Shown here: in pieces, positions 24,592 to 32,851 of the stretch | How positions within the stretch are numbered: the first letter of the stretch is position 1 | Layout: the number at the start of each line of letters is the position of its first letter | NCBI GenBank assembly: GCA_023417815.1 | Contig: JAEZEI010000052.1 | Span: 186,001 to 250,000 of the forward strand | DNA: 64,000 nucleotides | Reading direction: 5' to 3' | Source: Bacteroidota bacterium | GTDB taxonomy: Bacteria > Bacteroidota > Bacteroidia > Chitinophagales > Chitinophagaceae | Made by a program: the position numbers and the translations under genes | Notes under the pieces: model-generated | Seen by the model: the letters and a program-made list of their open reading frames with translations, nothing else | Told to the model about the DNA's origin: nothing | Databases searched by the model: none

Positions 24592-25470
24592 CTAATTTCT
24601 TTTGTCCAGACCCCAGCTTAATTTATTGCGAAGGGTTTGAAGGAAGTTATTCTCATTAAGGCGGATAAGATTAATCCCAAAGGTTTCCTTTCTTACAGCG
24701 AGTTGTACATCCCAGGGTACTACCTGTCTCCTGCTGTCCATACTGCAAATGAAACCATCTGTGCGGCCTTCTACTTCAAAGGAAATTATGGTATTGTCAG
24801 GAACGATAATAGGACGGATATTGAGATTATGAGGAGCCACCGGGGTAATCACAAAACTTGCACTTTCAGGAAATACCACAGGACCATTGCAACTGAGCGA
24901 GTACCCGGTTGAGCCCGTAGGTGTGGCAACGATCAGCCCATCTGCCCAATATGTATTCAGGAATTCACCATTCAGATAGGTATGGATCTTTATCATTGGT
25001 GAATTGTCCTTCTTGTTCAATGCAAATTCATTCAAGGCATAAGGGCATTCATCAAAGATGCTTATATCTGCATCCAGATGGATGAGGGTCCGTTTGTCTA
25101 AAACATACTTCCGGTTAATGAGGGCGTCGATGGCAACATCCAGTTCTTCTTTACCAATATTTGCCAGGAACCCCAGCCTTCCATAATTTATTCCAAGGAC
25201 TGGAATACCGGAATCTTTTACAAGGGTAACCGTATCCAGTAAAGTTCCATCACCACCCAGGCTAATTATACAGTCGATCGTTGAATCCAGATCGAACGAG
25301 GAATTAAAGGTTGAATAATTTCCTTCAATATTTACTGCGCTGTAAAACCGGTTGAAGAATTCCTGGAAGAACACAGGTTCTATTCCCTGGCTGATAAGAG
25401 CGTTCAGAAGGAGGTTTATGTCCTGGATCTGGTTGTTCTCAATTCCACGGCTATAGATGGCAATTCTCAT
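24592..25470 (-). CDS. nadK: NAD kinase
   Basis: A 292-residue enzyme that phosphorylates NAD to NADP. Diagnostic motifs are LGGDGTLLDT (GGDG at 72-75), NEFAL for adenosine contacts, and TPTGSTGYSLSCNGP. The length is normal. It lies in a minus-strand operon with a TamA-like outer-membrane protein upstream (15 bases) and a two-component pair downstream (2 bases). In many Chitinophagia a CBS protein and nadK sit near the uppS-bamA genes; here the group is detached from that cluster. Confidence 0.94.
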   Translation of the reverse strand: MRIAIYSRGIENNQIQDINLLLNALISQGIEPVFFQEFFNRFYSAVNIEGNYSTFNSSFDLDSTIDCIISLGGDGTLLDTVTLVKDSGIPVLGINYGRLGFLANIGKEELDVAIDALINRKYVLDKRTLIHLDADISIFDECPYALNEFALNKKDNSPMIKIHTYLNGEFLNTYWADGLIVATPTGSTGYSLSCNGPVVFPESASFVITPVAPHNLNIRPIIVPDNTIISFEVEGRTDGFICSMDSRRQVVPWDVQLAVRKETFGINLIRLNENNFLQTLRNKLSWGLDKRN

Positions 25471-25485
25471 ATTGAACTGGGTTGA

Positions 25486-26922
25486 TCAAAAACCTCCTTT
25501 GGTGTGTAAAAATAACCCGTTTTCACCTAATTGGTTGAAACTGTACTCCAGCTTCAAAGTAAAATCATAGAGTGAGAGAATATCAAGCCCAAATCCTCCT
25601 GAATATAAAAAGCGATTATTCAGTCTTGTATAATTCCAGTTACTTGCGGAATAACCTGCATCCGCATACGTTTTAGCGTAGAAGGCGAAAGGAATGGAAG
25701 GAAGGATCCGGATATTAAATGGTACAGGCACGCTGAATGCCAGGATCTTCTTCCTGAGCGTATAGCGCCCCACGAATGCTGCATGGCCATCGATCACATA
25801 ATTTTCAAGGCCACGAAGATACAGTTCACGGTAGCCAAGTGCATTCCGGTTTATATATGGCTGATCAAACGGCAGTTTTAATTTACCTGCCAAAGAGAAA
25901 GCGGTGTACCAGTTCTTTCCGTGAGGCTTAAAGAATGAGACGCCGCTTTCTACTTCGAACATGTTTATGCCACCGTCAGGTTCAAGGCCTTTCTTAAGTG
26001 CTGTTGAGTAAAACGCAATTCCTTTGAGCGGGTAGGCTGTATTATCAACATCTGTGAACTGGAAACTGTACGTGAACTCCGGATACAACCTCCGGTGCTG
26101 TGAGTTATAATAGCCGGGGTTTAAATGACTGGTGATGGAATCATCCACATCCAGGTAATTGAGGGAAGCGCCTACCGTATGCCGGGTGTAATATCCTCGC
26201 CGCATGGTGTAGGCTCCACCAATGGTGAACTGGTCCTTCACAAATTTTCCATTGTTATAGAAGACCTGTTTATTACCTGAGGATGTTCTGTATGAAGTTT
26301 CACGGGTCTTTGAAAAACTCCCCGTCACTTGGAAGCCTTCTGTAAGATCACTGTTGCTGTAAGGATTGGAATAAGAGGCCGTTATGTTCCTGGTATATCC
26401 GTTCAGGAGAAAGACCCTCACAACGTCCCGACGGCCACTGAAATTAAAATGCTGGAATTTAACTCCATATATTACCCTGTCAAGGTCAGCATCATGATTC
26501 CTTACCCAATCATTGAAATTCCTGTCTACAAGCTGAAATTGCGGGGTGGGATAGATATACCATTTCTCCTTTACTTCAACCCTTATGAGAAGATCATCCG
26601 ATCCCGTAAGTTCAGGTATTATATTCACCCCGGTAAAAAGGCCTGTATTGTAGACAAGGCTTTGGGATCTTTTTACTAAATCATCAAGGCGCATCGGCTT
26701 TATGCTATCTCCCTGCTTTAAGAGTACTTCTCTTTCAATGATATATCTTTTCGTTTTCCTGTTACCGGAAATTACCAGGGACTCAATTTTTAGCGGCGAA
26801 AGGCTGTCGTTGTTTATCCTTTCGTAAAGTTTCTGTGAAAAGGGTGGGGGTTCATGAAACTGGCCAAAGCCCTGGAAAGCCAGCAGTAAGGCAACGATGA
26901 AGAGGCCGCTCCTTATCTGCAT
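25486..26922 (-). CDS. POTRA/BamA-TamA-like outer-membrane protein
   Basis: A protein of about 478 residues with a signal peptide (MQIRSGLFIVALLLAFQGFG). The ATG at 26922 is preferred for the signal peptide; an in-frame ATG at 26934 would overlap the CBS gene by 11 bases. One POTRA-like domain (LKIESLVISGNRKTKRYII, through about residue 120) precedes a surface-antigen-type beta-barrel ending in LKLEYSFNQLGENG. It is much shorter than BamA and resembles small Bacteroidota Omp85 relatives of unknown role. It probably inserts or translocates a specific envelope component. Confidence 0.8.
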   Translation of the reverse strand: MQIRSGLFIVALLLAFQGFGQFHEPPPFSQKLYERINNDSLSPLKIESLVISGNRKTKRYIIEREVLLKQGDSIKPMRLDDLVKRSQSLVYNTGLFTGVNIIPELTGSDDLLIRVEVKEKWYIYPTPQFQLVDRNFNDWVRNHDADLDRVIYGVKFQHFNFSGRRDVVRVFLLNGYTRNITASYSNPYSNSDLTEGFQVTGSFSKTRETSYRTSSGNKQVFYNNGKFVKDQFTIGGAYTMRRGYYTRHTVGASLNYLDVDDSITSHLNPGYYNSQHRRLYPEFTYSFQFTDVDNTAYPLKGIAFYSTALKKGLEPDGGINMFEVESGVSFFKPHGKNWYTAFSLAGKLKLPFDQPYINRNALGYRELYLRGLENYVIDGHAAFVGRYTLRKKILAFSVPVPFNIRILPSIPFAFYAKTYADAGYSASNWNYTRLNNRFLYSGGFGLDILSLYDFTLKLEYSFNQLGENGLFLHTKGGF

Positions 26923-26923
26923 A

Positions 26924-27586
26924 TTAAAGATCAAGATAGTTCATTAAGTGCCGGTAATTATTATGGATCTCGTTCTCAAACTTTTCGTTGCCATAAAAAT
27001 AGATCACGTCATAATCGTACCTTTCAAAAGTAGATACCACGGCAGATATTTCCCTTTTATTTATATGCAGGGTCACGGTCAGAAGCCCGGTTTCAGGATG
27101 CATAATAGTATTGAGGTGAAGGACCGTACAATCATTGCTTTCTACAATACGGCCGATCTCCGAAAGTCCGAATTGCGACCTTTCCATTTCCAGCACAATG
27201 ATGCCGCCAATCTCATTTCCTCCAGCGAAGTTACCCAGGGTTTTTAAAAGGTCGTTCGCTGTGATTACACCGGCAAACTCGTTGGATGAAGTAATTACCG
27301 GGATTATACTTGTTTCATGTCGGGTGGAAAAATTCACTGCATTCAGAAAATGAACGTTATCCGGAACGGAATCGCGCAGAAAGTGTTCCTGTAGGAACTC
27401 TATGGTTCCTTTATCATCATCGGCATCCAGAACATCCTCTTCACTTAATAGCCCCAGGTAAATTTCATCGGCAACCACTGGCAGGTGGGTTACCCTGAAA
27501 TCATTCAGTAATTGTTGCGCCTTGGCAAGGTTATCTGAAAGTTGAAGCCTGGGGATGTTATTATTAACCAGTTCTATTGTTAGCAT
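26924..27586 (-). CDS. CBS-domain protein
   Basis: A 220-residue cytoplasmic protein with two CBS motifs in the first two thirds (LAKAQQLLNDFRVTHLPVV and TSIIPVITSSNEFAGVITAN) and a C-terminal ACT-like segment (GLSEIGRIVESNDCTVLHLN). CBS pairs bind adenine nucleotides and act as energy sensors. The ATG at 27586 is chosen over an in-frame TTG six bases earlier. It is the first gene of the minus-strand group CBS, TamA-like, nadK, histidine kinase, response regulator; a nucleotide-sensing role next to NAD kinase is attractive but inferred. Confidence 0.82.
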   Translation of the reverse strand: MLTIELVNNNIPRLQLSDNLAKAQQLLNDFRVTHLPVVADEIYLGLLSEEDVLDADDDKGTIEFLQEHFLRDSVPDNVHFLNAVNFSTRHETSIIPVITSSNEFAGVITANDLLKTLGNFAGGNEIGGIIVLEMERSQFGLSEIGRIVESNDCTVLHLNTIMHPETGLLTVTLHINKREISAVVSTFERYDYDVIYFYGNEKFENEIHNNYRHLMNYLDL

Positions 27587-27640
27587 AACCAATTATTGTG
27601 GGTAAGGGAAGCAGTTATGATAATCAGACAATGATACCGG

Positions 27641-28417
27641 TCAAACTGTTGCAGCAGGGATCTTTAATTTGGAAAGAAACCCTTCAAGGATTTTATTGAA
27701 TTCGTCCGGTACTTCCATCATGGGAGCATGGCCGCATTTATCAATGAAGTGGAGTTCGCTGTTCGGGATAAGCCGGTTGAATTCCTTCGCAACAAACGGG
27801 GGTGTTATCGTATCATTATTTCCCCAGATCAGGCAGGTAGGTTGCTTCACCTGGCTGAGTTCTTCTCCAAGATTATTCCGGATGGCACTTTTTGCGAGGG
27901 CAATGATCTTGATAACCTTTAGCCTGTTATTGGTTATTTCAAAGACTTCGTTAACCAGTTCGTCGGTGGCCATCGCCGGATCATAAAAGGTAAGCTCGGT
28001 CTTTTTCCTGATATATTCCTTATCGCCTCTTTTTGGATAAGTATCTCCCATACCATTTTCAAAAAGCCCGGAGCTCCCGGTAAGGATCAGGGATCGTATC
28101 CTGTCAGGATTTTTTAAAATATGTACCAGCGCAACATGACCTCCCAGGGAATTTCCCATCAGGTGAATACCATTATAATTACGGTGTTCAATGAACCGGT
28201 TTACAAATTTCTGAAGTCCGCCAACTGAAGTATGAAGCAGGTCGAGATCCAGGAGCGGCAGCATAGGCACCACTACCTTATGCGTTTTCCTGAAATGTTC
28301 GATCAGGTCTTTAAAATTGCTTAGCGCCCCAAACAAGCCGTGAAGTAAAACCAGGGGTTCACCCTGACCTTCTTCAATGAACCTGAACTTCCCATCTTGT
28401 TTTATTTCGTAGCTCAT
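27641..28417 (-). CDS. Alpha/beta-fold hydrolase
   Basis: A 258-residue alpha/beta hydrolase with the oxyanion segment LLHGLFGALSNF, the nucleophile elbow GNSLGG (Ser), a late Asp in WGNNDTITPP, and the catalytic His in KCGHAPMMEVP. Members hydrolyse esters or C-C bonds, and the substrate is not predictable here. No signal peptide, so it is cytoplasmic. It lies in the minus-strand series between the CvpA gene (50 bases upstream) and the CBS gene. Confidence 0.86.
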   Translation of the reverse strand: MSYEIKQDGKFRFIEEGQGEPLVLLHGLFGALSNFKDLIEHFRKTHKVVVPMLPLLDLDLLHTSVGGLQKFVNRFIEHRNYNGIHLMGNSLGGHVALVHILKNPDRIRSLILTGSSGLFENGMGDTYPKRGDKEYIRKKTELTFYDPAMATDELVNEVFEITNNRLKVIKIIALAKSAIRNNLGEELSQVKQPTCLIWGNNDTITPPFVAKEFNRLIPNSELHFIDKCGHAPMMEVPDEFNKILEGFLSKLKIPAATV

Positions 28418-28467
28418 TCTATTGCATCCGGGTTTTAGGTATCGTTAGCGCTCTGGCTAAAATTACA

Positions 28468-29028
28468 TTAATTAACAGAATGCCTGAAATTAAAATAAGC
28501 GATTTTGCCTGATACTTCTCCGAAAAATTCCTGGAGGGAATCAAACATATCCCGGAATAAAGGGATGAATCTGCCTAAACCATCTATTATCCAGGGTCCT
28601 AACGGCTGTATATACGGGAAGAAAAATGAATCGGACATTGTTTCTCCCGAAACCAGCCTTAATTGTTGAACATAAAATAAGATCACACTGAAAATGATCG
28701 CATACAGCAGCATATACATCAATGCACCGGATATCCTGTTGAACCATCCAAGCATTGCCGCTTCAAAGGTCTTCTGGATCAATGAGCCGGCAAATCTTAC
28801 GATCATCGCTACTGCAATGAATACTATAAGAAAGGAGATCACCGGAAGCCATCGTGACGGTGTCGGGTCTTTACTCAGCCAGCCGGCAACCACCCCGCTT
28901 AATTTAAGGGCTGCTGCAAGTGCGGCGATCAAACCAATAAAAGAGAATACAGCATAGATCAGGCCACTGCGCAAACCTTTTATTGCCGCCATCACCATTA
29001 CCACGATAAATAATATATCTATCGTCAT
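28468..29028 (-). CDS. CvpA-family membrane protein
   Basis: A 186-residue integral membrane protein with four hydrophobic segments and the CvpA-type N-terminus (MTIDILFIVVMVMAAIKGLR, SGLIYAVFSFIGLIAALAAA). CvpA relatives are linked to colicin V production and envelope homeostasis, but the biochemical role is unsettled. Its start abuts the stop codon of the yqeY-like gene (29029), so they are translationally coupled. Confidence 0.8.
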   Translation of the reverse strand: MTIDILFIVVMVMAAIKGLRSGLIYAVFSFIGLIAALAAALKLSGVVAGWLSKDPTPSRWLPVISFLIVFIAVAMIVRFAGSLIQKTFEAAMLGWFNRISGALMYMLLYAIIFSVILFYVQQLRLVSGETMSDSFFFPYIQPLGPWIIDGLGRFIPLFRDMFDSLQEFFGEVSGKIAYFNFRHSVN

Positions 29029-29481
29029 CTATTTGTTCGATAATAATTCCTTTACCACGGCACTGATCGTTTTGCCATCAGCCTTTCCTGCAAGTTGTTT
29101 GTTAGCCATACCCGTGATCTTTCCCATGTCGGCTTCCGTAGCATGATTATCAAGAATTATCTTTAAAACAGCTTCCTTTATTTGCTGTTCGCTCATTTGT
29201 TCGGGCAGGAATGAGCTTATCACTTCAACTTCTTCTTTTTCCTTTTCTGCAAGGTCTGTCCTGCCTTGCTGTTCAAAGATCGCAATGGAATCCTTTCTCT
29301 GTTTCACCATTTTCTGGAGGAACTTCAATTCAGTTGCTTCATTGATCTCACCACCTGCACCGGGTTCTGTCTTGGCTTTAATGATCTCCGCTTTTATCGC
29401 ACGAAGCGCCCTGAGCCTTCCTTCATCTTTCGACTTCATGGCTTCCTTCATCTCATTCATTATCCTTGATTCGAGATTCAT
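29029..29481 (-). CDS. GatB/YqeY-domain protein
   Basis: A 150-residue helical protein of the YqeY family, related to the C-terminal tRNA-binding domain of GatB. It begins LESRIMNEMKEAMKSKDEGR, continues with LRALRAIKAEIIKAKTEPG, and ends with the MGKITGMANKQLAGKADG motif typical of the family. The function is unknown, with a possible link to tRNA or amidotransferase biology. It lies 11 bases after gldC and directly before the CvpA gene. Confidence 0.87.
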   Translation of the reverse strand: MNLESRIMNEMKEAMKSKDEGRLRALRAIKAEIIKAKTEPGAGGEINEATELKFLQKMVKQRKDSIAIFEQQGRTDLAEKEKEEVEVISSFLPEQMSEQQIKEAVLKIILDNHATEADMGKITGMANKQLAGKADGKTISAVVKELLSNK

Positions 29482-29492
29482 ATGCTGGAATT

Positions 29493-29840
29493 TTATTGTT
29501 TGTTCTGTTCTAACTGCTGTTGCCTGAATTTCTGGTGGAAGGTCTTTGCAAATTCCTTCATATCGCTGCTGAGGTCATTCATCCGGGTAGCCCGTTCAAA
29601 CGTATCAGCCATCGACATCATCATCTGGTAATAGAAATCGGCCATTTCATCCACCATCATTTCCTTGGTCCACAGGTCTATACGCATGGCAGTCTTTTCA
29701 GCCCCATCCCAGAAAGCAAGGAACATTGCCTTGGCGCGTTGATGCTCCTGCGCCCTGCTGTCGGATGCAGACCAGTTTATCTGCTCCGGAAGCTTCTGTG
29801 GGTCAAGCAATATGTCTATCTGGATCGAGGATTTTTGCAT
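29493..29840 (-). CDS. gldC: Gliding-motility protein GldC
   Basis: A 115-residue soluble protein matching GldC: IDILLDPQKLPEQINWSASD near the start, AKAMFLAFWDGAEKTAMRID, then LWTKEMMVDEMADFYYQMMM and MADTFERAT. GldC increases gliding efficiency in Flavobacterium and is conserved across Bacteroidota. Its exact activity is unknown. It has a perfect -7 box TACCTTTG 16 nt before the ATG and leads a transcript with the YqeY and CvpA genes. Confidence 0.8.
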   Translation of the reverse strand: MQKSSIQIDILLDPQKLPEQINWSASDSRAQEHQRAKAMFLAFWDGAEKTAMRIDLWTKEMMVDEMADFYYQMMMSMADTFERATRMNDLSSDMKEFAKTFHQKFRQQQLEQNKQ

Positions 29841-29856
29841 ATTCGTAAAATTCAGG

Positions 29857-29864
29857 CAAAGGTA
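29857..29864 (-). promoter_or_regulatory. -7 box TACCTTTG, 16 nt before gldC
   Basis: Perfect TAnnTTTG on the minus strand, in the 36-base gap after the glycosyltransferase-like gene. Confidence 0.45.
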
Positions 29865-29876
29865 AGCCCTTTCATT

Positions 29877-30869
29877 TTACCTTTCCATGAGATGAAGCAA
29901 CCTGCCTATACCTGTTCGCCAGTTATACTTTTCAGGAATGAGCGAACCGGTGGAAATTAATTGCTGCCTCTGGATCTCGTCTTTATACAGCACCATCATT
30001 TTATCAGATATGGATGTTTCATCAGCTGTAGCCTTAAGTACTGCTTCTTCAAAACGGTTCGTATGTAATGTGATCACAGGAACATGGCTTGCAAAAGCAT
30101 TTAACGCATTGTAAATTTCTTTTGACGTATCAATAAAGGCATAGCCTGCAGGCATTATCCTTTCGAGTTCTTCTTCTGCCCGCAGGATCACATCAAACCT
30201 GTACTTGTATGTAGAAAGTTTTGATTCTATCAATTCCTGTACAGCATCTTCATAAATTATCACAAGCTTCATAGCAGATCTTTGCCATTTCCGGAAGTTG
30301 GAGTAAGCTTTCATTACCGCCATAAAATCATTGATGCTGTTTTTGGCGAAGTGTGTAACGAAAAATTCATCGCCTCCTGTAAGTTCATCAAGCACTTTTA
30401 TCTTTTCATCATAGGAATAGGGAACTATAGTACTGTGCGCACCAGGCAGGACAGTGATCACGTTTTGATCTTTTACAGGCGAACCTGTCTCTGTTTCGCG
30501 TGGCGTGATTATCCCGGACAGAAAACGAATGTCTTGTTTCGGTATCCTGCCTTCATTCACCATGTATTGTTTTGCATCCAGTTTAACTACAGGTGCTCCA
30601 TCCGGAATGAATACGGAAACATCATAGCGAAGCAGCAGGGCTGGTATTTTGAACTGGTAATAGTACCGCTTAAGAAGTTTATTCCGCACACGCGGACCCG
30701 TTACGTTCACGGTACAATTTGATGGTAAACCCTGCAATTTTATACGGGGAGAGTCAAGTATGAAGATGATATGAAGCCCGGGATTCAGCGCTGCTATTTC
30801 CTTCAACAGTCTTACCCTGTAGCCTTTACTATCCGATCGTTCGCTTAAATGGGTTGCAATTGTGATCAC
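29877..30869 (-). CDS. Glycosyltransferase-like protein (GT4-type fold suspected)
   Basis: A 330-residue protein starting with GTG at 30869; the start overlaps the stop of the GldE-like gene (GTGA, 30866-30869). It has an N-terminal Rossmann-like beginning (MITIATHLSERSDSKGYRVR), a middle KFFVTHF-type segment (DEFFVTHFAKNSINDFMAVM) and a C-terminal GYAFIDTSKEIYNALNAFAS resembling the donor-binding half of GT-B enzymes. It lacks a clear EX7E motif, so assignment to a named family is uncertain. It probably acts in surface carbohydrate synthesis. Confidence 0.55.
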   Translation of the reverse strand: MITIATHLSERSDSKGYRVRLLKEIAALNPGLHIIFILDSPRIKLQGLPSNCTVNVTGPRVRNKLLKRYYYQFKIPALLLRYDVSVFIPDGAPVVKLDAKQYMVNEGRIPKQDIRFLSGIITPRETETGSPVKDQNVITVLPGAHSTIVPYSYDEKIKVLDELTGGDEFFVTHFAKNSINDFMAVMKAYSNFRKWQRSAMKLVIIYEDAVQELIESKLSTYKYRFDVILRAEEELERIMPAGYAFIDTSKEIYNALNAFASHVPVITLHTNRFEEAVLKATADETSISDKMMVLYKDEIQRQQLISTGSLIPEKYNWRTGIGRLLHLMER

Positions 30870-32152
30870 TTCAGAACCTTCAGCTTTACAGTGTCGATCC
30901 GGGTTTCACTTACACTTAGAATAGTAAATTCATAATTTCCGGATATTACCCTGTCCTTCTGTTTGGGAATACCTTCATTAACCTGGATGATATATCCCGA
31001 TAGGGAAACCGAAGCATCTTCGGGAAATTCAAGATCGTATTTCCGCACCAGGTAATCTATCTCGAGTCTCCCGCTGAAAATATATTCATTGGAAGAAAGT
31101 TGTTTTTCGAGGAATTGCTCGGGGATGTCATATTCATCATGGATATCGCCGAATATTTCTTCCAGGAGATCCTCCATGGTTACAATACCAGCAGTTCCGC
31201 CAAATTCATCCACCACCCAGGCTATGGTTTTTCTTTCCTTGGAAAATTTGTTCATAAGGTCTGTAGCGCTCATGCTGTCTGGCACCGTAGGTATGGGCAA
31301 TAATATTTGCCTGATATTCGCCGGGTGGTTGAACATATCAAGCTGGTGGATATATCCCTGGATGCTGTCGAGGTTCTCTCCGTATACAATCAGCTTACTG
31401 AGTTTAGTGTCGATGAATCTTTTACGCACTTCTCCAATGGGCGTATCTACCTGTATGGCCTCAATCTCGTTGCGGGGGATCAGGCATTCCCTTAACCTTA
31501 CTTCACTCAGCGATAAAGCATTTTCAAATAGTTCGGTGTTTAGTTCAGATGATTCTTCATCATCCGTGCTCTTACTTTGCTGAAGGAACTGCTCAAGATC
31601 CATTTTGTTGAACAGCTCTTTTTTCTCATTGATCTTTACATTGAAAATATATTGAAGGAGCCATCCGGATATATTTACGAAAAAGGTTGAAAGGCCGGCA
31701 AACAGCCAGTAAAGTATACGTGCAAGCCTGCTAATGATACCCGAGCGCAGCAGGTTATTACTCCTGGCCCTGAAAAAAGCCCTGCTTGTAAATTCAAGGA
31801 AGATGATGATCGTTGTAGCCAATACTATCTCCACGAAAAGCTGGATGAATTCAATGTATTCTCCTGCAGCAGAAGGTAATCTTGATTCGATCCATTTCCA
31901 GATCGGTAATAACAGGCTGCCCACAAAAAGTCCGTAGATCACCAGGGTAAGGTTGATCCCTACTAATATGGCAACAATAAACCGGGTGGGTTTCTGGGAG
32001 AAATATCCCCATGTTCTTCCGCTTGCCGTTCCCTGCTTTCGTGCGAGTTCCAGGGAAAGCTTATTGGCAGAAATGAATGCGCTTTCAACGCCTGCAAGAA
32101 ATGCTACCAATAACAGGGAAACGCCGATCGCAATAAGAGAGATCCAATCCAT
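30866..32152 (-). CDS. CNNM/CorC-type (GldE-like) membrane protein with CBS pair
   Basis: A 428-residue protein with the order DUF21 (CNNM) transmembrane domain (about residues 1-190, four hydrophobic segments), two CBS motifs (about 205-325, including IPRNEIEAIQ and VDEFGGTAGIVTMEDLLEEI) and a C-terminal CorC/HlyC domain (residues 340-425). CorC proteins are linked to Mg2+/Co2+ transport or export. In gliding Bacteroidota the homologue GldE has this same architecture and works with GldD. GldD is absent here, so whether this is the GldE orthologue is open. It overlaps the next gene by 4 bases. Confidence 0.82.
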   Translation of the reverse strand: MDWISLIAIGVSLLLVAFLAGVESAFISANKLSLELARKQGTASGRTWGYFSQKPTRFIVAILVGINLTLVIYGLFVGSLLLPIWKWIESRLPSAAGEYIEFIQLFVEIVLATTIIIFLEFTSRAFFRARSNNLLRSGIISRLARILYWLFAGLSTFFVNISGWLLQYIFNVKINEKKELFNKMDLEQFLQQSKSTDDEESSELNTELFENALSLSEVRLRECLIPRNEIEAIQVDTPIGEVRKRFIDTKLSKLIVYGENLDSIQGYIHQLDMFNHPANIRQILLPIPTVPDSMSATDLMNKFSKERKTIAWVVDEFGGTAGIVTMEDLLEEIFGDIHDEYDIPEQFLEKQLSSNEYIFSGRLEIDYLVRKYDLEFPEDASVSLSGYIIQVNEGIPKQKDRVISGNYEFTILSVSETRIDTVKLKVLK

Positions 32153-32240
32153 CAGGAATAATTATAACCCGTAAATAAGGTCTAAAGATTAAAGTTACAT
32201 CTCCCGCAGCATTTTTCCATTTGCCGCCATTCCATTGAGA

Positions 32241-32822
32241 TCATTCCGGCATGGCAATGAACTTTTCCACCAGTAATTCTGCTTCCCCGCAGGCTTTTGC
32301 AAGGTCGTCGTTCACTATTATTTCATTGAACTGGTCCTTGAATGATATTTCATAGGAAGCTTTACTTACCCTCGCATGTAGCGTTTCGGCGGTTTCCGTT
32401 CCGCGTTGGGAAAGCCTGGCTTTCAGCACATCTACCGAAGGTGGCTCAATGAAGATGCTTAAAGTATTGATGGGGTATTCCTGCTGAACGTGTATGGCGC
32501 CTTTTACATCAATATCGAGTACAGGTATTTTTTCCATGGCCCAGATGCGCTCCAGTTCGGACTTGAGGGTTCCGTAATATTTCCCGTCATACACCATTTC
32601 CCACTCTATGAATTCATTGTTAACGATCTTTTTCTTGAATTCCTCCAGCGGCATGAAATAATAATCCCTTCCATGTAATTCGTTACTCCGTGCTTCCCGC
32701 GTAGCGGCAGATACCGAAAACGCAAGTTTCGGGAATTTGTGCATCAGGTGTTTTGTAATAGAGGTCTTTCCCGCACCGGAGGGCGCGGTTATGATAAGTA
32801 TCTTATGGTAGGGGGAACTCAT
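32241..32822 (-). CDS. gmk: Guanylate kinase
   Basis: A 193-residue enzyme that makes GDP from GMP. The P-loop TAPSGAGKTS, the GMP-binding ATREARSNELHGRDYYFM segment and FIEWEMVYDGKYYGT are all normal. The ATG at 32822 is preferred over an in-frame TTG six bases earlier. A near-consensus box TTTCTTTG ends 3 nt before it. It follows murA after 29 bases and may share its transcript. Confidence 0.93.
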   Translation of the reverse strand: MSSPYHKILIITAPSGAGKTSITKHLMHKFPKLAFSVSAATREARSNELHGRDYYFMPLEEFKKKIVNNEFIEWEMVYDGKYYGTLKSELERIWAMEKIPVLDIDVKGAIHVQQEYPINTLSIFIEPPSVDVLKARLSQRGTETAETLHARVSKASYEISFKDQFNEIIVNDDLAKACGEAELLVEKFIAMPE

Positions 32823-32851
32823 GCGCAAAGAAAAGAAAGAAAATTCAATCC

